A stretch of DNA of 64,000 nt from Acidobacteriota bacterium (GTDB taxonomy: Bacteria > Acidobacteriota > Terriglobia > Terriglobales > Acidobacteriaceae). The stretch covers positions 22,757 through 86,756 of the forward strand of contig JAEYQK010000041.1 of assembly GCA_023410055.1 (NCBI GenBank). The letters run 5' to 3'. Below the pieces are notes generated by a model. That model had not been told where the DNA came from and searched no databases. It saw only the letters and a program-made list of their open reading frames with translations. Made by a program: the position numbers and the translations under genes. This document shows positions 17,031-25,955 of this stretch, piece after piece (position 1 is the first letter of the stretch; every line of letters starts with the position of its first letter).

Positions 17031-19373
17031 TTACTGGCTGCGCCTGTTTCCGCCGCCTCCGCCACTGTCGCTGCTACGTCCGCCGCTTCCAGCCGAGGAA
17101 CTCGAAGAGCTGCTGCTCGAGCTTGAATTCGATCCTCCCGAGTTACTCGACCCATACGAACCGGAACTCGATGCGTGGCTTGAGCCGGAGGAACTGGAAG
17201 ATCCCGAGTCTGAGTGACGGCTCGATCCAGAGGAGCCGGATGAGCTTGAGCCGGAGGCACGGCTTCCGCCACTCCAACCAGAGGAAGACCCCGAGTCTGA
17301 GTGCCGTCCCGATCCGGAAGAACTGGAAGATCCCGAGTCTGAGTGACGGCTCGATCCAGAGGAGCCGGACGAGCTTGAGCCGGAGGCACGGCTTCCGCCA
17401 CTCCCAGAGGAAGATCCCGATCCAGAGTGACGTCCCGATCCGGAAATCGATCCGTCCGATGATGAATATGACCCGGAAGATCTACTGTTGTTCGAGCTTC
17501 CAGAATCGCCATGCCGTCCCCATCCGTGGTCTCGCGAACCTCGGTCGCCGCGCGATGCGTTGTTATCGCTACTCCGAGGACGAGTGTTGTTGTTGGAATT
17601 TGTGACGTCAACAGAGCCGCTCGAAGCGCGATCCGCAGTCGAGTCCACCTTGCTCCTGCGGTTCTCCTTATCGAAGACCTTGCGGTTCGAAGTATTCGAG
17701 TCGGCATCGTGAGGATGCGGAGCATATTTTCCGTATATGGCGCCTTGCTGCTCAGACGCATCGCGGTGCGGCATTACGAAAATCCGGCCCTTCCGGTCGA
17801 TCTCGCCGACGACAGTCGGCTTCTCGTGCCGACCTTCATTGCTGCGATCCACGAACTTCTTCGAGTGATAATCGTAGTCAATCAGCCTTGGTGCAGGCTT
17901 GGCCGTCGTTCCTGTTCCAGCGCGAGCCATTTCATCCTCAATGAGCCGCGCCCGGATCGGCGGCGGTGCAATGGGACGCTGCTCTGCCCTTTCGATCTTG
18001 CGTAATTCGCGCGGAGGGGCGTCGAGCAGCTTGAGCTTGTCCGTCCGGGCCACGTTCACGCGTTCTGACACGTGGTCCTTGTGCTTGAAGACGAAGATCC
18101 CATTCTTTAGGTTGACCGGAGGCTTGCCGTCCACATCCTTCGGGTGTCGCGGGACAAAACCCGTCTTTCCATCCGTCTTAACCCAGTGCCCACGCGGATG
18201 ATGGCCCGGACCTCCCGGATGGTGACCCGGACCTCCCGGATGACCTCCGGGTCCGCCAGGGTGGTGTCGATGGTGATCGCCATCGTGATCGTGATGGCGA
18301 TGATGACGGTGTCCGCCACCGCTGGGCCAATAGCCCGCCATCATCCACGGGTCGAACACCCATGCGTAGCCCATGTCGTAGTCTATCCAACTTCCGTAAT
18401 TGCACGGCAGCCACGGACCGTTCGCCCACAACAGTTCGCGCTCTTTCCTCTTCTGGCCAGTGTTGATGTCCCGCAGAGTGGTCTCCTGTATCCCGCGTTC
18501 GCCGTTCCAGCAATCTGAAACCGTGAATGTCCTTTCCTTTACCGGCACCCAGCATCGACCGTATGGATCGCAGGGAAAAAACCTGCCGTTCTGGTAGAGG
18601 TCCATTAATCCAGGGAATGGCGAACTCACTCCGGCCGCCTTCATCGCCTCTGGCAATACGGCATCTCTCGCCTGCTGACGCGCTAACACCCATTCGTTCC
18701 ATCCAACCGGAGTCGTCAGCGGTTTCGTTCCTTCGGCCTTGGCGAACTTGCCGTCACGGTAGACGATTACGCCCTGAGAACTCTCGCGCATGGGCGTCAC
18801 GACGAAACCATCAAGATAGCTATCGGCTCTTATCAACGCACCGTTCGGAATCTTCACTTCGTCCCCGGGCACCATGAGACCGGGCACCATGAAGATGAAC
18901 TGTTCCTCCTCGACCAACTTCGTCGAGAGTGAGACGGTTCCGGTCATCAGTTTCAGGCGTGTCAGCGGCACGTTGTCGATGGTCTCAAGGGTATCGAACA
19001 TCAGCACGGAGTTCTCCGCCAGATAAGCAACCGAGCCATTCTCGAACTCGATCTCCGCGCGCCCGTGACTGCCCGTCGCGAGCCCGAACCCTTCTTCAAT
19101 GGCCGTGTTGGCGGTGGCGGTTTCCCATCCCTTCTTCAGGTCGTCCCGATTCAGGATCGCACGTGACAGCCGCACATCACCTTCCATGTAACTCAACCGC
19201 ACCATCTGTGCGTCTATTTCCTGCGGTTCCGCCGCTTGAGGCTGTTGCGGTTGCGGTTGCACTTGCTGTGGCATCTCCTCCGCAGCCGCGATAGGTGCAA
19301 AGTTAAGCATGAAGACGACGGCGAGCAGCAAAGTGAAGGATGTTAACGACCAGCTGCACCAACGAGATTTCAT
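17031..19373 (-). CDS. Secreted FecR/DUF6600-like protein with His-rich and Ser/Gly-rich tails
   Basis: 780 residues from ATG 19373, which has GAGGTG upstream. A signal peptide ends near AAAEEM. A Pro/Gln-rich linker leads to a FecR-like domain (about 55-195), with VRLSYMEGDVRLSR near its start and GRAEIEFENGSVAYLAEN. A Trp/Tyr-rich stretch (about 265-355, NGPWLPCNYGSWIDYDMGY) resembles DUF6600. A His-rich segment follows (about 360-405, HRHHRHHDHDGDHHRHH and HPGGPGHH units) that may bind metal. The last 190 residues or so are almost all Ser and Gly, with an internal 43-residue duplication. It probably sits at the cell surface; the role is unknown. The tail encodes long low-complexity antisense frames that are not genes. 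Confidence 0.75.
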   Translation of the reverse strand: MKSRWCSWSLTSFTLLLAVVFMLNFAPIAAAEEMPQQVQPQPQQPQAAEPQEIDAQMVRLSYMEGDVRLSRAILNRDDLKKGWETATANTAIEEGFGLATGSHGRAEIEFENGSVAYLAENSVLMFDTLETIDNVPLTRLKLMTGTVSLSTKLVEEEQFIFMVPGLMVPGDEVKIPNGALIRADSYLDGFVVTPMRESSQGVIVYRDGKFAKAEGTKPLTTPVGWNEWVLARQQARDAVLPEAMKAAGVSSPFPGLMDLYQNGRFFPCDPYGRCWVPVKERTFTVSDCWNGERGIQETTLRDINTGQKRKERELLWANGPWLPCNYGSWIDYDMGYAWVFDPWMMAGYWPSGGGHRHHRHHDHDGDHHRHHPGGPGGHPGGPGHHPGGPGHHPRGHWVKTDGKTGFVPRHPKDVDGKPPVNLKNGIFVFKHKDHVSERVNVARTDKLKLLDAPPRELRKIERAEQRPIAPPPIRARLIEDEMARAGTGTTAKPAPRLIDYDYHSKKFVDRSNEGRHEKPTVVGEIDRKGRIFVMPHRDASEQQGAIYGKYAPHPHDADSNTSNRKVFDKENRRSKVDSTADRASSGSVDVTNSNNNTRPRSSDNNASRGDRGSRDHGWGRHGDSGSSNNSRSSGSYSSSDGSISGSGRHSGSGSSSGSGGSRASGSSSSGSSGSSRHSDSGSSSSSGSGRHSDSGSSSGWSGGSRASGSSSSGSSGSSRHSDSGSSSSSGSSHASSSGSYGSSNSGGSNSSSSSSSSSSSAGSGGRSSDSGGGGGNRRSQ
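17191..17445 (-). repeat. Tandem duplication of about 129 bases inside the Ser-rich tail
   Basis: A unit starting GAACTGGAAGATCCCGAGTC at 17191 recurs almost unchanged at 17320. Unit 1 is 129 bases and unit 2 is about 126 bases with a 3-base deletion, so the frame is kept. In protein it duplicates about 43 Ser/Gly-rich residues. Confidence 0.8.
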
Positions 19374-19598
19374 AACGCACCTCAACGGAGACGTTGGGCC
19401 TAAGGCGGCACCATAATAGGGCTGTCACCGCGAAAACGAGCGTACTGATTGGTATAGGAGCGTAAAGACTTGTAAACTCGGCCCAAAACGGGACACGTCC
19501 TATCGCCCTACGATATGGTATCTCAACGCTCCGCCCGAGCGCCGAAGCAGGCCTGACAGCCTAGTCCAGGCTGGGAAATCGGGCGTGTACAAAGCCCA

Positions 19599-19832
19599 CT
19601 ATGAATCGGTGGTGCCGACCGTCTGCGAGGTCGCGTCGATCACGACGGGAGAGACACAGTACTGCGACTCGAACGAAGTCCTTGGGATTGACCACACGAA
19701 TGAGATCGAAGTTGTACGTGTGCTGATGCAGGCCGCCGTGCGCATCGAACCAGTCAATCTGGATCGTGTCGCCCTGGACCACGCCCTACAGCGAATACAT
19801 GATCGGTCTCCGAAATATCTCGGCCCGGGTAC
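19599..19832 (-). pseudogene. Decayed small gene remnant
   Basis: The minus strand encodes a protein-like stretch GVVQGDTIQIDWFDAHGGLH then QHTYNFDLIRVVNPKD. Upstream in the same frame are RAEIFRRPIMYSL and then a TAG where CAG (Gln) would continue the frame. Downstream the sense continues only after a one-base shift near 19678, as SFESQYCVSPVVIDAT then SQTVGTTDS and stop at 19599. One nonsense and one frameshift mutation in less than 250 bases suggest decay. The family is not recognised. Confidence 0.4.
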
Positions 19833-19900
19833 CTAGAAAATTACTTGCATAATTCGGATTGTGCTGCGACCATGCCTTGCGTCATTTTCGGAGGCCAAAA

Positions 19901-20381
19901 TTGATACGTAAATATACCTGCGCGCTCCTTGCGTGCGCCGTTATAGCACTGTTCAGTGGCTGCGGTCAGACATATGAAATGCAATCGATAACGCTTACGG
20001 CCGCATCAAGCGGTTCCGGTGGAACGTACAATCTTAAGGGAATGGGCGGCACCATCCAGCTGGTTGTAACAGCCAATTACAGCAACGGCAAGTCTGAGAT
20101 CGTCACCCCGAAGGCAACCTCCCGACGGAACAGACGATACAGGGACGCCGTTGCCGGCACCACCAAGTAATGTTTCCGTCAGTGCTTCGGGGCTCCTGAC
20201 GGCCGTCGAGCCTTTTGTCTGCACGTGGACGAATGCGGGGACCGACGAGAAGCCCAGCTATATGCTTACAGGGTCATACAAAGTGACGGCCACATTTGAC
20301 GGAATGGCTTCTCAGCCTATTTTCGTTGGCGTCGCATCTCTGGCCGGCAATGGTCCAGGGGGCGCCTGCGGCCCACAATAA
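19901..20381 (+). pseudogene. Lipoprotein with bacterial Ig-like domain, frameshifted
   Basis: Starts at TTG 19901, chosen because GGAGG lies at 19890-19894. The signal is type II (KYTCALLACAVIALFSGC, lipobox FSGC). The first frame runs through GGTIQLVVTANYSNGKSEIV and PKAT, then degrades and stops at 20170. The natural continuation lies in another frame from about 20120: PDGTDDTGTPLPAPPSNV, then SVSASGLLTAVEPFVCTW, to the stop at 20381. The Ig-like domain (Big_2-like pattern) is therefore split by an indel near 20110-20122 that probably removed about a dozen bases. It was probably a surface lipoprotein. A clear terminator hairpin follows it. Confidence 0.6.
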
Positions 20382-20407
20382 GGACATTCGTCACTCTGAG
20401 TGCCACG

Positions 20408-20445
20408 AAGGCCGTACGTCCACCCATGTGACGTACGGCTTTTAG
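20408..20445 (+). terminator. Rho-independent terminator
   Basis: GCCGTACGTC and GACGTACGGC form a perfect 10-base stem around a 9-base loop and are followed by TTTTAGTTT. It follows the frameshifted lipoprotein gene and faces the convergent GNAT gene. Confidence 0.8.
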
Positions 20446-20451
20446 TTTGTG

Positions 20452-21330
20452 CTATTTTCCTGCGTACGTGATCTTCTCATAGCACGGGGCGAAACCGCAG
20501 CGGATCAAGTTTCTTTCCGATGCGCTGCCCGGTGTTGCCGAGACGGCGACCATCCTGCAACCCGAATCCCGCGCCCTCTCCAGTCGAAGGCGCAACATCG
20601 CGGAGTGTATCCCTCGCCTACGGTATTCGGGCAGCACAGCGGAACCAAAGATTACGGCAATATCCGGATTGTTCGGAAGCATCTCCGATGCGACGCCGAC
20701 GACTTCTCCATGGCAGACGGCAGCTACCCTCATCAGACTTGAGGTTCGGAACAACGTCCCCATCATGGCTCGGCGGTCAGGCCCGGGGTCGGTGACGAAA
20801 AAGCACTTCACGATTACGTTGACCCAAGCCTCGCAATGGGTGGCGTCCGCCCATTTGACCTCGGTCCCTTCCGGATCGGGCGCCGACGGCAGCTCTTTCT
20901 TCAAGTCGAAACACAGGATACTGGTGAATTCCGAGGTGCCGTATCCGCGCGCGGTCAACATGCGGAGGAACCCAGGATCGGTGTAGGGTGTGATGTCGAT
21001 GCGCGGAGGCAATTCCCGACTGCGAAAGAAATCTTCAACTTCGTCCAATTCGGCTGTGGTTACGGCTTTTCCGATTCCGAGGCCGACCGCGAAGTTGAAA
21101 GCCGGAGAGCCGACGCAGATGCAACGTCCGGTATTGATGGGAAGCACGCCGGCGCAGGATTCAGGGCGTGCACTAGCGACCGCCTGCGCGTATTCGCCTA
21201 TGCACCAGCCATGAGCAGATTCGAACGCATAGGCTAGCTTACGGCACAGCTCCACAGGCACCTCGGGTTCGGGGATCGATCTGCTATCAGCGTACCGCGA
21301 CAGCTTACCCTTGTTCAGGCGCTTCGCCAA
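20452..21330 (-). CDS. GNAT family N-acetyltransferase
   Basis: 292 residues. The C-terminal half holds the GNAT fold. The acetyl-CoA binding motif A is AVLPEYRRRGIHSAMLRLRL (the R-R-x-G-x-H/A loop), followed by the beta-alpha region RMVAVSATPGSASERNLIRC. The N-terminal half (about 1-140) looks like a second, degenerate GNAT-like or lead-in domain (VGLGIGKAVTTAELDEVEDF). The substrate is unknown. The start at 21330 overlaps the end of the HtrA-like gene by 26 bases on the same strand, suggesting one operon. A later start is possible, but the residues before the first domain look genuine. Confidence 0.75.
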   Translation of the reverse strand: MAKRLNKGKLSRYADSRSIPEPEVPVELCRKLAYAFESAHGWCIGEYAQAVASARPESCAGVLPINTGRCICVGSPAFNFAVGLGIGKAVTTAELDEVEDFFRSRELPPRIDITPYTDPGFLRMLTARGYGTSEFTSILCFDLKKELPSAPDPEGTEVKWADATHCEAWVNVIVKCFFVTDPGPDRRAMMGTLFRTSSLMRVAAVCHGEVVGVASEMLPNNPDIAVIFGSAVLPEYRRRGIHSAMLRLRLERARDSGCRMVAVSATPGSASERNLIRCGFAPCYEKITYAGK

Positions 21331-22498
21331 GTGTTACCCGGATGTCCATCTTCTTTTTCCCGCGAAACACGGTGACGGTGACTGTATCACCGGCCTTGTG
21401 ATTGTTCATGGCGTTCGAGATGTCGCTCAGGTCCTGCACTTCCTGACCATCGATCGCGACAATGAGGTCGCCTCCAATCCTGATTGGGGTATTGCCCAAG
21501 TAAGCCTGCTCGTTGCCTCCGCGCAGACCCGCCTTCTGCGCCGGACCGCCGGGGACAACGTCCACAATGAGTACGCCGTAGTCAGCGGAAAGGCCCATCT
21601 GGTCGGCCAGTTCGGGCCCAATCGGGAGGGCAGCGCGAATCCCCAGGAAAGGACGCGCTACATGGCCTCGCGTGACGAGGTCGTTCAGAATGGCCTTCGC
21701 TGTGTTGATCGGAATCGCGAAACCGACACCAGCGCTCTGCTCGGCGCCGCCCGTAAGAATCATCGAGTTGATGGCGATCACTTCGGCGTGTGAATTCAGA
21801 AGCGGACCACCGGAGTTGCCGGGATTGATGGCGGCGTCGGTCTGAATCGCGTCGTCAATGCGTGCGCCGTTGGGTGACTGAATCGGACGAATCGCGCTGA
21901 CGATGCCGCGCGTCATGGAGCCGTTCAGGCCGAACGGATTACCGATGGCAAACACCTTCTGTCCAACTTGTAGCGACCGCGAATCGCCGAGCGTTGCAGG
22001 TTTCAACTCCGGCGCACTGATCTTGATCACAGCCAGATCGTGCCGCGCGTCATAACCGATGACCTGTGCGGGATACCTTTTCCGGTTATGGAGCGTCACT
22101 TCCAGCTTGGCATTGCGCGCCTGAACGACGTGATAATTCGTCAGAATGTAACCGTTGTTGTCGATGATGAAGCCCGTGCCCTGACCTTCCTGTGGCATGA
22201 CGCCATAGAAAAAATTGAAGGCATTCACGCGCGAGGTGATGTTGACCACCGACGGTATCGCCTTTTTGTAGACCGAAACGTTGACCTGTTCTTCCGGATC
22301 AAGTTGCTGGTTGCCGGACGAGGCCTCGGTCAATTCGAGCTTGCCTCCGCCGCCGAGCTTCGGCCCAAAGGAGCCGGGGCGGTGCGTTGTCCAAAGGAAA
22401 AACGCGCCCACCAGAACTAGAGCAATCAATAACGGCTTGATCAATTTCATCGTCTGACTTTCCGTAACAGCGTCCACAGTGGTTTGGACGTAGCTCAT
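21305..22498 (-). CDS. HtrA/DegP-like periplasmic serine protease with one PDZ domain
   Basis: 397 residues. An N-terminal membrane anchor covers residues about 18-37 (LIKPLLIALVLVGAFFLW). The trypsin-like domain has the full triad: His123 in TNYHVV, Asp154 in ARHDLAVIK, Ser229 in NPGNSGGP. One C-terminal PDZ domain (about 285-390) contains YGVLIVDVVPGGPAQKAGL and GGDLIVAIDGQEV. One PDZ plus an anchor is the DegS/HhoB-like layout. It probably degrades misfolded or regulatory proteins at the outer face of the inner membrane. The gene lies in a minus-strand run between coaE and the acetyltransferase; a repeat lies between it and coaE. Confidence 0.9.
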   Translation of the reverse strand: MSYVQTTVDAVTESQTMKLIKPLLIALVLVGAFFLWTTHRPGSFGPKLGGGGKLELTEASSGNQQLDPEEQVNVSVYKKAIPSVVNITSRVNAFNFFYGVMPQEGQGTGFIIDNNGYILTNYHVVQARNAKLEVTLHNRKRYPAQVIGYDARHDLAVIKISAPELKPATLGDSRSLQVGQKVFAIGNPFGLNGSMTRGIVSAIRPIQSPNGARIDDAIQTDAAINPGNSGGPLLNSHAEVIAINSMILTGGAEQSAGVGFAIPINTAKAILNDLVTRGHVARPFLGIRAALPIGPELADQMGLSADYGVLIVDVVPGGPAQKAGLRGGNEQAYLGNTPIRIGGDLIVAIDGQEVQDLSDISNAMNNHKAGDTVTVTVFRGKKKMDIRVTLGEAPEQG

Positions 22499-22532
22499 CG
22501 TTGATCCTTACGCTCCGTTGTAGAACTCACTC

Positions 22533-22576
22533 GTAGCGCCACCATCGGCGGCTGTTCGCAGGCGACCCGCCTGCGC
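22533..22576 (+). repeat. Intergenic GC-rich repeat family D, copy 1
   Basis: Reads GTAGCGCCACCATCGGCGGC then TGTTCGCAGGCGACCCGCCT. GTAGCG-CC(G/A)CC...GGCGGCTGT followed by a second hairpin is also found at 29243-29291, 39753-39801 (reverse), 51741-51790 and, shortened, 32808-32839. Confidence 0.6.
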
Positions 22577-22587
22577 GCTGCAAATGC

Positions 22588-23250
22588 TTATGTGTTCGCG
22601 AGCTTCTTCAACTCGCTCCAAACTTTGTCCACCTGAGCTTCGGCGTCCTGCAACGGGCCATTGTTGTAGATGACGTAATCGGCGCGTCGGGCCTTCTCGT
22701 CATCGGGGATTTGTGCCGCCGAACGCCGGATGACCTCTTCTGTTGCGGATTGTAGCTCAAGGCCCGTGCGGCGTGAAAAACGCTCTGCCTTCTGACTGGC
22801 ATCGCAAGCGACTACAACGATCTTGTCGAAATGCGACTCAAGACCAGCTTCGTAGATCAGTGCGGCTTCGACGATGGCAACACCATGTGGGTCGCGCCGT
22901 CCGATGTCGTCCATCCACTCTTCCTGTTGCTTGATGACGGCGGGGTGGACGATAGCGTTCAGTTCGGCGACTCTGTTCGCACCCTCCCCTGAAGAGGAAG
23001 GGCGCGGCACCCGCGATGAAGATGGTGAAAACGCTGCCTGCGCCAGCTTGGGGCGGCTGATGGTGCCGTCGCTGTCGAGGATCTCGGTGCCGAAGTGCGC
23101 GACGATCTTGTCGTAAACCTTCGTGCCCGGACGCATCACCTCGTGGGCGATGCGGTCGGCCTGGATGACATGCGCTCCGCGGCGGGCAAACATCTCGCCC
23201 ACCACGCTCTTGCCGCAAGCGATACCGCCGGTCAAGCCGACACGCAGCAT
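22588..23250 (-). CDS. coaE: Dephospho-CoA kinase, with an in-frame repeat insertion
   Basis: 220 residues. The P-loop is GGIACGKS (8-15), followed by DRIAHEVMRPG and the conserved LNAIVHPAVI (about 97-106). A later motif is VVVACDASQKAERF. CoaE transfers phosphate from ATP to the 3' hydroxyl of dephospho-CoA, the last step of CoA synthesis, in the cytosol. Residues about 75-92 (SPSSSRVPRPSSSGEGAN) do not belong to the family. They are encoded by a family B palindromic repeat (22979-23012) that lies where other CoaE proteins go directly from the QAAF region to RVAELNAIVHP. The rest of the enzyme looks intact. The start directly follows the folD stop without a spacer (reading order folD, coaE). 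Confidence 0.9.
   Translation of the reverse strand: MLRVGLTGGIACGKSVVGEMFARRGAHVIQADRIAHEVMRPGTKVYDKIVAHFGTEILDSDGTISRPKLAQAAFSPSSSRVPRPSSSGEGANRVAELNAIVHPAVIKQQEEWMDDIGRRDPHGVAIVEAALIYEAGLESHFDKIVVVACDASQKAERFSRRTGLELQSATEEVIRRSAAQIPDDEKARRADYVIYNNGPLQDAEAQVDKVWSELKKLANT
22979..23012 (+). repeat. Palindromic repeat family B inside coaE
   Basis: GCACCCTCCCCT, GAAG, AGGAAGGGCGCGGCACC: an inverted repeat matching the copies at 35313-35346 and 57533-57566 with a few changes. It encodes residues 80-91 of CoaE in frame on the minus strand. Confidence 0.8.
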
Positions 23251-24189
23251 TTATGCGCGCTCCGCGTGCGCCTCTTTGCCTCGGCGCAGCTTGCAGGCCT
23301 TCACCGTGTTAGACATCAGCATGGCGATCGTCAGCAACCCGACTCCGCCCGGAACCGGCGTGATTGCCCCCGCAACTTCATAGACCTCGGGGTGGACATC
23401 GCCCATCAACGTTGATCCCTTTTTCGCGAACGTCTCCTGCCGCTTGGCATTGTTCGGGAAAAACTTGTCTAACTGCTCCCGGGTGGTGATGCTGTTCGTA
23501 CCCACATCAATGACCGTCGCGCCCGGCTTAACGAAATCCTTCGTGACCAGACCCGCGCGCCCAATTGCCGCCACGAGAATATCGGCCCTTCGGCAGACTG
23601 CTGCGAGGTCGCGTGTCTTCGAGTGGCAGATCGTCACCGTCGCATTGTTATTGATCAGCAGCATCGCTACTGGTTTGCCGACGATATCGCTGCGCCCGAT
23701 GACGACGGCCTCCTGGCCTTCCATCGGGATATCGCTTCGTTTCAGAATCTCGATGATGCCTGCCGGAGTACACGCCACCAATCCCGGACGCTGGCTTGAG
23801 AGATAGCCAATATTCATCGGATGAAAACCGTCGACGTCCTTCGCCGGATCGGCCGCCATCAGCACTTTCTTCGCATCGATCTGCCGCGGCAAGGGCACCT
23901 GCACCAGGATGCCGTCAATCTCGTCGCGCGCATCAAGCTCGTGTACGAGCTTCAGCAACTCCTCGGTCGTCGTAGTCGCGGGCAGCGCGTGCTTCTCGCT
24001 GTAGATCCCCAGCTCCTCGCAGGTCCTGACCTTGTTGCGTACGTAGATCTCCGAAGCCGGATCATTACCGACCAGCACCACAGCCAGCCCCGGCCGCAGC
24101 CCAGCGGCGGTCATGCGCTTCACTTCTTCAGCGACTTCGTTCTTTATGTCAGTGGCGATTTTGTTGCCGTCAAGAATGCGTGCGGACAT
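23251..24189 (-). CDS. folD: Bifunctional methylenetetrahydrofolate dehydrogenase/methenyl-THF cyclohydrolase
   Basis: 312 residues from ATG 24189 (MSARILDGNKIA); a longer in-frame reading adds a low-quality N-terminus. The substrate motif ASEIYVRNK places the catalytic lysine at residue 53. DGILVQVPLPRQ is the conserved cyclohydrolase segment, VVIGRSDIVGKP the NADP-binding loop, and TPVPGGVGLLTIAMLM the C-terminal signature. FolD interconverts 5,10-methylene- and 10-formyl-THF, feeding purine and formyl-Met-tRNA synthesis. It is cytosolic. The stop codon is immediately followed by the coaE ATG, so the two are co-translated. Confidence 0.95.
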   Translation of the reverse strand: MSARILDGNKIATDIKNEVAEEVKRMTAAGLRPGLAVVLVGNDPASEIYVRNKVRTCEELGIYSEKHALPATTTTEELLKLVHELDARDEIDGILVQVPLPRQIDAKKVLMAADPAKDVDGFHPMNIGYLSSQRPGLVACTPAGIIEILKRSDIPMEGQEAVVIGRSDIVGKPVAMLLINNNATVTICHSKTRDLAAVCRRADILVAAIGRAGLVTKDFVKPGATVIDVGTNSITTREQLDKFFPNNAKRQETFAKKGSTLMGDVHPEVYEVAGAITPVPGGVGLLTIAMLMSNTVKACKLRRGKEAHAERA

Positions 24190-24274
24190 TAATCCCTCGT
24201 TTCCACATATATCGTAAATGAAACAAGGGATTGGGGACGAGGGGCTAGGGTTACCTCTCCGCTCTCTGCAACGG

Positions 24275-25939
24275 CTAATCGGATTCGGGTCCGGCAACGC
24301 GCACGTTTACGGTTCCGGAGCTTTTGACTCTTCCGATATCTCGCGATACCAGGTATCTTGTACCGTCAATACCGATTGCACACGACGAAGCGTAGCATCG
24401 CAGCGGCTGAGTGATTTTGCCAGAGACAGCCCGAAATGGAAGAATCGTTGCGGCTAAAATGCGGTCGTCAGCGGTAACCACCACGTCCACGAATCCGCCT
24501 TCGTATTCGTCCAAAAAGAAGGTCTTGGCTCCGCCTCCGCTAGCAAAGCCAAAATCTGACCTATATTTGAGCTTTCCGACACTGCAATCGCTCGTTACTT
24601 GCGTGAGTATGTGTTGAAACTCAGTACGGGAAAGGGCACTTGGTCCATCTAGGGAGAGGTCAAATCGCTCATCTCCTGGCTCCACAACGCCCGATTCGAA
24701 CAACCTTCGCGGCAAGACTTCGCATTTCCTCGTTGCTCCATTTGTTTCTTCGGTCAAACGCAGAACATACGTCGAACTTAACGGGTATATCTTTCTCGGA
24801 TCGATTTCCTTGAATCTTAGGACTTGCACGATGTTCCCGACGTGGTCGATGTAAACCCATTTGTCGCCTGTGTCGACTGCCACCAATCCCATCACGAAGC
24901 TTGAAGCGTCAAAATACCGAGGAGCGATGACGAAGTCGCCTTTGGAGTTGATGAACCCCCACTTTGAGCCAACCCTGACCGGCGCGACACCTTCATCAAA
25001 GTTCCGCACTTCGTCAAACTTATGCGGTATAACCGTCTCGCCCACTGTATTGATGTAACCCCATTTGCCATCGAGTCTGACCGCTGCTATACCCTCATCA
25101 AAACTCTGAACTTGGTCAAACTTGGGCTCCACCACGGTTTTGCCGGCAGTGTTAATGAACCCCCATTTATCGCCTACCTTAACCGGAGCAAATCCCTTCA
25201 GGAAGCCGTCACACCAATCGAACTTTGGTGGAATAACCAGCGCTCCGGCACGATTGATGAGCCCCCACTGTTGTGATTTCTTCGGAAGTGCGCATGCCAA
25301 GCCGTTTTCAAAGCTGCGGATTAATTCAAAATCGGGCTGTATCACGAAGTTCCCGGACTTCGCTATCACACCCTCATACAAACCGACCTTCACATAGGCC
25401 AAGCCCTCGCGGAAATACCCGGCCTCATCGAACTTCGGCTGAATGACCCAATTGCCTTTCTTATCGATATAGCCCCACTTACCGTTGTCGTCTTTCGCGA
25501 CGGCAAGACCTTCAGAGAACGAATAGCGAGAACGAAACCGCAATGGAATGACAAGCGTGCCGCTGTGATCGATATAGCCAGCGTGTGGGTCCAGTTCATC
25601 ATCCCGTTGTATCTCAACGCTTGCTAGCCCGTCGTAGAAGTTCGATACGCTTGTGTACTGCGGCAACTGAAAAAGCACCTTCCCGGTTTCGTCGATGAAA
25701 GCCCAATGACCATCGATTCTTACGCTAGCGACACCTTCACTGAAGTCTTCGGCACTATCAAACTGAGGAGGTATGACGATTTCTCCCTGGCGGTTCATGA
25801 AGCCAACCTTGTTGTCCCGAATAACTTTGAAGAGTGGGGAGCGCGGCAAGTCGTCCTTAGCTACCATGACGGGCACTGTCACCAACAAAGCTATGGTCAG
25901 GGCTATCGCGCTCCGAACGAGTCTCATTTTCAGTACCAT
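24275..25939 (-). CDS. Secreted WG-repeat protein
   Basis: 554 residues with a signal peptide (about 1-28). From about residue 38 to 380 there are roughly nine WG repeats of 40-45 residues each. Examples are KWGYIDKKGNWVIQPKFDEA, KWGFINTAGKTVVEPKFDQV and KWGYINTVGETVIPHKFDEV. WG repeats make beta-propeller-like or solenoid folds thought to bind proteins or ligands. The last 170 residues are a different domain with scattered cysteines (KCEVLPRRL, SDCSVGKLKY, CYASSCAIGIDG), not recognised. GGAGG seven bases before ATG 25939 supports the start. folD follows 85 bases downstream. Confidence 0.8.
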   Translation of the reverse strand: MVLKMRLVRSAIALTIALLVTVPVMVAKDDLPRSPLFKVIRDNKVGFMNRQGEIVIPPQFDSAEDFSEGVASVRIDGHWAFIDETGKVLFQLPQYTSVSNFYDGLASVEIQRDDELDPHAGYIDHSGTLVIPLRFRSRYSFSEGLAVAKDDNGKWGYIDKKGNWVIQPKFDEAGYFREGLAYVKVGLYEGVIAKSGNFVIQPDFELIRSFENGLACALPKKSQQWGLINRAGALVIPPKFDWCDGFLKGFAPVKVGDKWGFINTAGKTVVEPKFDQVQSFDEGIAAVRLDGKWGYINTVGETVIPHKFDEVRNFDEGVAPVRVGSKWGFINSKGDFVIAPRYFDASSFVMGLVAVDTGDKWVYIDHVGNIVQVLRFKEIDPRKIYPLSSTYVLRLTEETNGATRKCEVLPRRLFESGVVEPGDERFDLSLDGPSALSRTEFQHILTQVTSDCSVGKLKYRSDFGFASGGGAKTFFLDEYEGGFVDVVVTADDRILAATILPFRAVSGKITQPLRCYASSCAIGIDGTRYLVSRDIGRVKSSGTVNVRVAGPESD

Positions 25940-25955
25940 GCCAATCCCTCCGCCC

